This document shows positions 62,295 through 64,000 of a stretch of 64,000 nt of DNA, one piece after another. The stretch comes from RYN-230 sp963717125. GTDB lineage: Bacteria > Actinomycetota > Actinomycetes > Streptosporangiales > Streptosporangiaceae. Each line of letters begins with the position of its first letter. Position 1 is the first letter of the stretch. Where the stretch lies: the NCBI GenBank assembly GCA_963717125.1, contig CAVQVG010000017.1:124001-188000 (forward strand). The letters run 5' to 3'. A program made the translations under genes and the position numbers. The notes under the pieces are model-generated. The model made no database searches. It saw nothing but the letters and a program-made list of their open reading frames with translations, and was not told the DNA's origin.

Positions 62295-62837
62295 ATGCAT
62301 ACTGTGCCCGTTCTGTTGCTACTTGCCGGGGCAGTCATCCTCGCCGGTGTGGTCGCCGTGGCCATGGGCCACGGCGGCGAGATGGCGGAATTCCCGAGCG
62401 ACTACGTCCCGCCCACGCTGGGCGACCTGCTCACCGCCGCCGACGTGGCCATGCTCCGGCCGCCGTCGGCGCTGTGGGGATACAACGCGCAGGTGACCGA
62501 TGAGGCGCTGAGCCGGATCGCGCAGATCGTCACCGAACGCGACGTCGAGATCGCCGTGCTCCGCCAGCAACTGGCTGACCTCCGGTGGAAAGCCGGGGGC
62601 GCGCCGCCCCCCAACGGGCCGGCGATGACCGCACCGTCCGCCAGCCCGGCTGCGGCCGAGCCGAGGCTGGCCGAGCCCACGGTGGCCGAGCCGAGGCTGG
62701 CCGAGCCCACGGTGGCCGAGCCCACGGCGGCCGAGCCTGAGGTGGCCGCGGCCGATACGGGCGGCGCGGCCCAGGGCGAGACACCGCCGGTGCCGGTGGT
62801 GCCCTCCGACGAGGCGGCCGCCCCCGGCGATGACTGA
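62295..62837 (+). CDS. DivIVA-domain-like membrane protein
   Basis: 180 residues. An N-terminal hydrophobic helix (VPVLLLLAGAVILAGVVAVAM) is followed by FPSDYVPPTLGDLLTAADVA and LRPPSALWGYNAQVTDEAL, then a short coiled coil (VEIAVLRQQLADL). The second half is an AEPRLAEPTV-type repeat tail from a 30-bp DNA duplication near 62655-62715. Proteins with this layout precede tag in actinomycetes and are often called DivIVA domain-containing. It may bind membranes near growth sites. The stop overlaps tag by 8 bp. Confidence 0.8.
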   Translation: MHTVPVLLLLAGAVILAGVVAVAMGHGGEMAEFPSDYVPPTLGDLLTAADVAMLRPPSALWGYNAQVTDEALSRIAQIVTERDVEIAVLRQQLADLRWKAGGAPPPNGPAMTAPSASPAAAEPRLAEPTVAEPRLAEPTVAEPTAAEPEVAAADTGGAAQGETPPVPVVPSDEAAAPGDD

Positions 62838-63441
62838 CCCGCTCGGCACGGTGCGGCCGGGCCAGGACGGGCAGCTGCGCTGTCCGTGGGCGATGAGCAG
62901 CCCGGAATACCTCGGCTACCACGACGCGGAATGGGGCCGGCCGGTCCGCGGCGACCAGGTTATTTTCGAGCGGCTGTGCCTGGAGGGCTTCCAGGCCGGG
63001 CTGTCCTGGCTCACCATCCTGCGCAAGCGGGAGAACTTCCGGACCGCGTTCCGCGGCTTCGACCTGGCGCAGGTAGCCGGCTTCGACGGCGACGACGTGG
63101 ACCGGCTGCTCGGGGACGCCGGCATCATCCGGAACCGGGCCAAGATCGAGGCAACGATTCGCAACGCCCGTGCCGCGCTGGACATACCGGGTGGGCTCGC
63201 CGCCCTGGTCTGGAGTTACGCCGTGGATCCGGCGCCGGTCGCCCCGGTCAGCATGGCCGATCTGCCCGCATCGACACCTGCCTCCGCCGCCCTGGCCAAG
63301 AACCTGCGCGGCCGTGGCTTCACGTTCACCGGCCCGGTGACGGTTTACGCCACCTTCCAGGCCTGCGGTCTCGTAGATGACCATTTGCGGGACTGCTTCC
63401 GGCGGGGCGCATACCGGCAATCGGATGAACGACCTTCGTGA
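62830..63441 (+). CDS. tag: DNA-3-methyladenine glycosylase I
   Basis: 203 residues from ATG 62830. Tag signatures: RCPWAMSSPEYLGYHDAEWG, FERLCLEGFQAGLSWLTILRK, IIRNRAKIEATIRNARA and the zinc-binding C-terminal region (ATFQACGLVDDHLRDC). It removes 3-methyladenine from alkylated DNA. The zinc-site Cys and His residues (C17 and H31 region, C-terminal H and C) appear present. Translationally coupled to the DivIVA-like gene. Confidence 0.94.
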   Translation: MTDPLGTVRPGQDGQLRCPWAMSSPEYLGYHDAEWGRPVRGDQVIFERLCLEGFQAGLSWLTILRKRENFRTAFRGFDLAQVAGFDGDDVDRLLGDAGIIRNRAKIEATIRNARAALDIPGGLAALVWSYAVDPAPVAPVSMADLPASTPASAALAKNLRGRGFTFTGPVTVYATFQACGLVDDHLRDCFRRGAYRQSDERPS

Positions 63442-63489
63442 ATCACACAGACAGTGTCACAATATGAGCAGAGCGTAGTTGGAGGGGGA

Positions 63490-64000
63490 ATGACGGACGG
63501 ACCCGCGGAGGAACCGCCGATCCCGCCGGGTGTCGACCCGGAGGTGCCCAGCCCGGCCCGGCTGTACGACTACTACCTGGGTGGCCGGATCAACTACCGC
63601 GCCGACCGGGAGGCGGCCGAGCGGATCCGGGCGGGGCTGCCAGAGATCTCCGACATGGCGTGGGCCAACCGGGGCTTCCACCAGCGCGCCGCGAAGTGGC
63701 TGGCCGAGACGCAGGGGGTCACCCAGTTCATCGACATCGGGTCCGGCCTGCCCACCCAGGGCAACACGCACGAGGTGGTCGGCGCGATAACCCCGTACGC
63801 CCGGGTCGTCTACGTGGACAACGACCCGATGGTCCGGGCCTACGCCGGAGAGTTGCTGACCAGCCGGTTCACCACCTTCGTGTTCGGCGACCTGCGGGAA
63901 CCGGACCGCGTGCTGGGGGACCGGATGCTGCGCTCACTGATCGACTTCGCCGAGCCGGTCGGGCTGCTGATGACGGCGGTCATGCACTTCGTGGCGGACG
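63490..64000 (+). CDS. SAM-dependent methyltransferase, DUF574 family (5' part)
   Basis: ATG 63490 follows GGAGGGGG and the frame is open to the end of the window (170 residues). It begins MTDGPAEEPPIPPGVDPEVP, then the family motif SPARLYDYYLGGRINYRADR, and the SAM site FIDIGSGLPTQGNTHEV and VVYVDNDPMV. These proteins are numerous in actinomycetes; substrates are mostly unknown. The 3' end lies outside the window. CACAATAT at 63457-63464 may be part of its promoter. Confidence 0.9.
   Translation, partial: MTDGPAEEPPIPPGVDPEVPSPARLYDYYLGGRINYRADREAAERIRAGLPEISDMAWANRGFHQRAAKWLAETQGVTQFIDIGSGLPTQGNTHEVVGAITPYARVVYVDNDPMVRAYAGELLTSRFTTFVFGDLREPDRVLGDRMLRSLIDFAEPVGLLMTAVMHFVAD

Overview
The window is a very GC-rich stretch of an actinomycete chromosome. 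Gene order (recG-rsmD-coaD-DUF177-rpmF-rnc-mutM-smc-ftsY-glnB-glnD-ffh-rpsP-KH-rimM-trmD-rplS-lepB-rnhB-DUF2469-yraN-comM-dprA, then xerC-rpsB-tsf-pyrH-frr-cdsA-rlmN), a mycothiol gene (mshB), frequent GTG starts, ATGA start/stop overlaps and several probable leaderless starts all point to Actinomycetota, probably a filamentous lineage. I cannot name the species.

Layout. 1-31 kb is a nearly continuous + strand housekeeping block: recombination and repair (recG, mutM, dprA, xerC), chromosome organisation (smc), protein export (ftsY, ffh, lepB), nitrogen signalling (glnB-glnD, without the amtB usually found here), ribosome and tRNA maturation (rsmD, rnc, rimM, trmD, rpsP, rpmF, rplS, rpsB, tsf, frr), and envelope precursors (glmS, cdsA, pyrH). 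32.5-42 kb is accessory: a small membrane protein, a SUFU-domain protein, rlmN, an acyltransferase, a HATPase-GAF-SpoIIE phosphatase, a MOSC protein, an APC permease, and two paralogous small genes with a shared leader. 42-50 kb holds typA, a tandem pair of uppP-like genes and an sdhCAB operon. 50-64 kb holds an S9 peptidase, mshB, a flavin reductase, ddaH-rocD, a second cysS, Uma2-dapC-fdxA, a secreted lysozyme-like protein, a LOG protein, a DivIVA-like protein, tag and the start of a DUF574 methyltransferase.

Main observations. (1) Two paralogous small proteins (41.3-42.0 kb) share a gapless, similar 95-nt leader with a hairpin whose inner pairs covary; this is the best candidate for something undescribed. 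(2) Five genes (rnc, rpsP, dprA, xerC, S9 peptidase) each carry one frameshift, with the rest of the protein intact in another frame; two sit in the same 12-mer, so systematic sequence error must be excluded before any biological reading. (3) Two ribosomal proteins (bS16, uS2) have long tandem-repeat tails, and low-complexity inserts recur in Smc, UppP, CdsA and XerC. (4) Several gene ends carry long, perfect or near-perfect hairpins without a U-tract, including a 46-bp perfect palindrome after xerC. (5) Several genes have a TANNNT box 6-7 nt before the start codon and no ribosome binding site, which suggests leaderless transcription.
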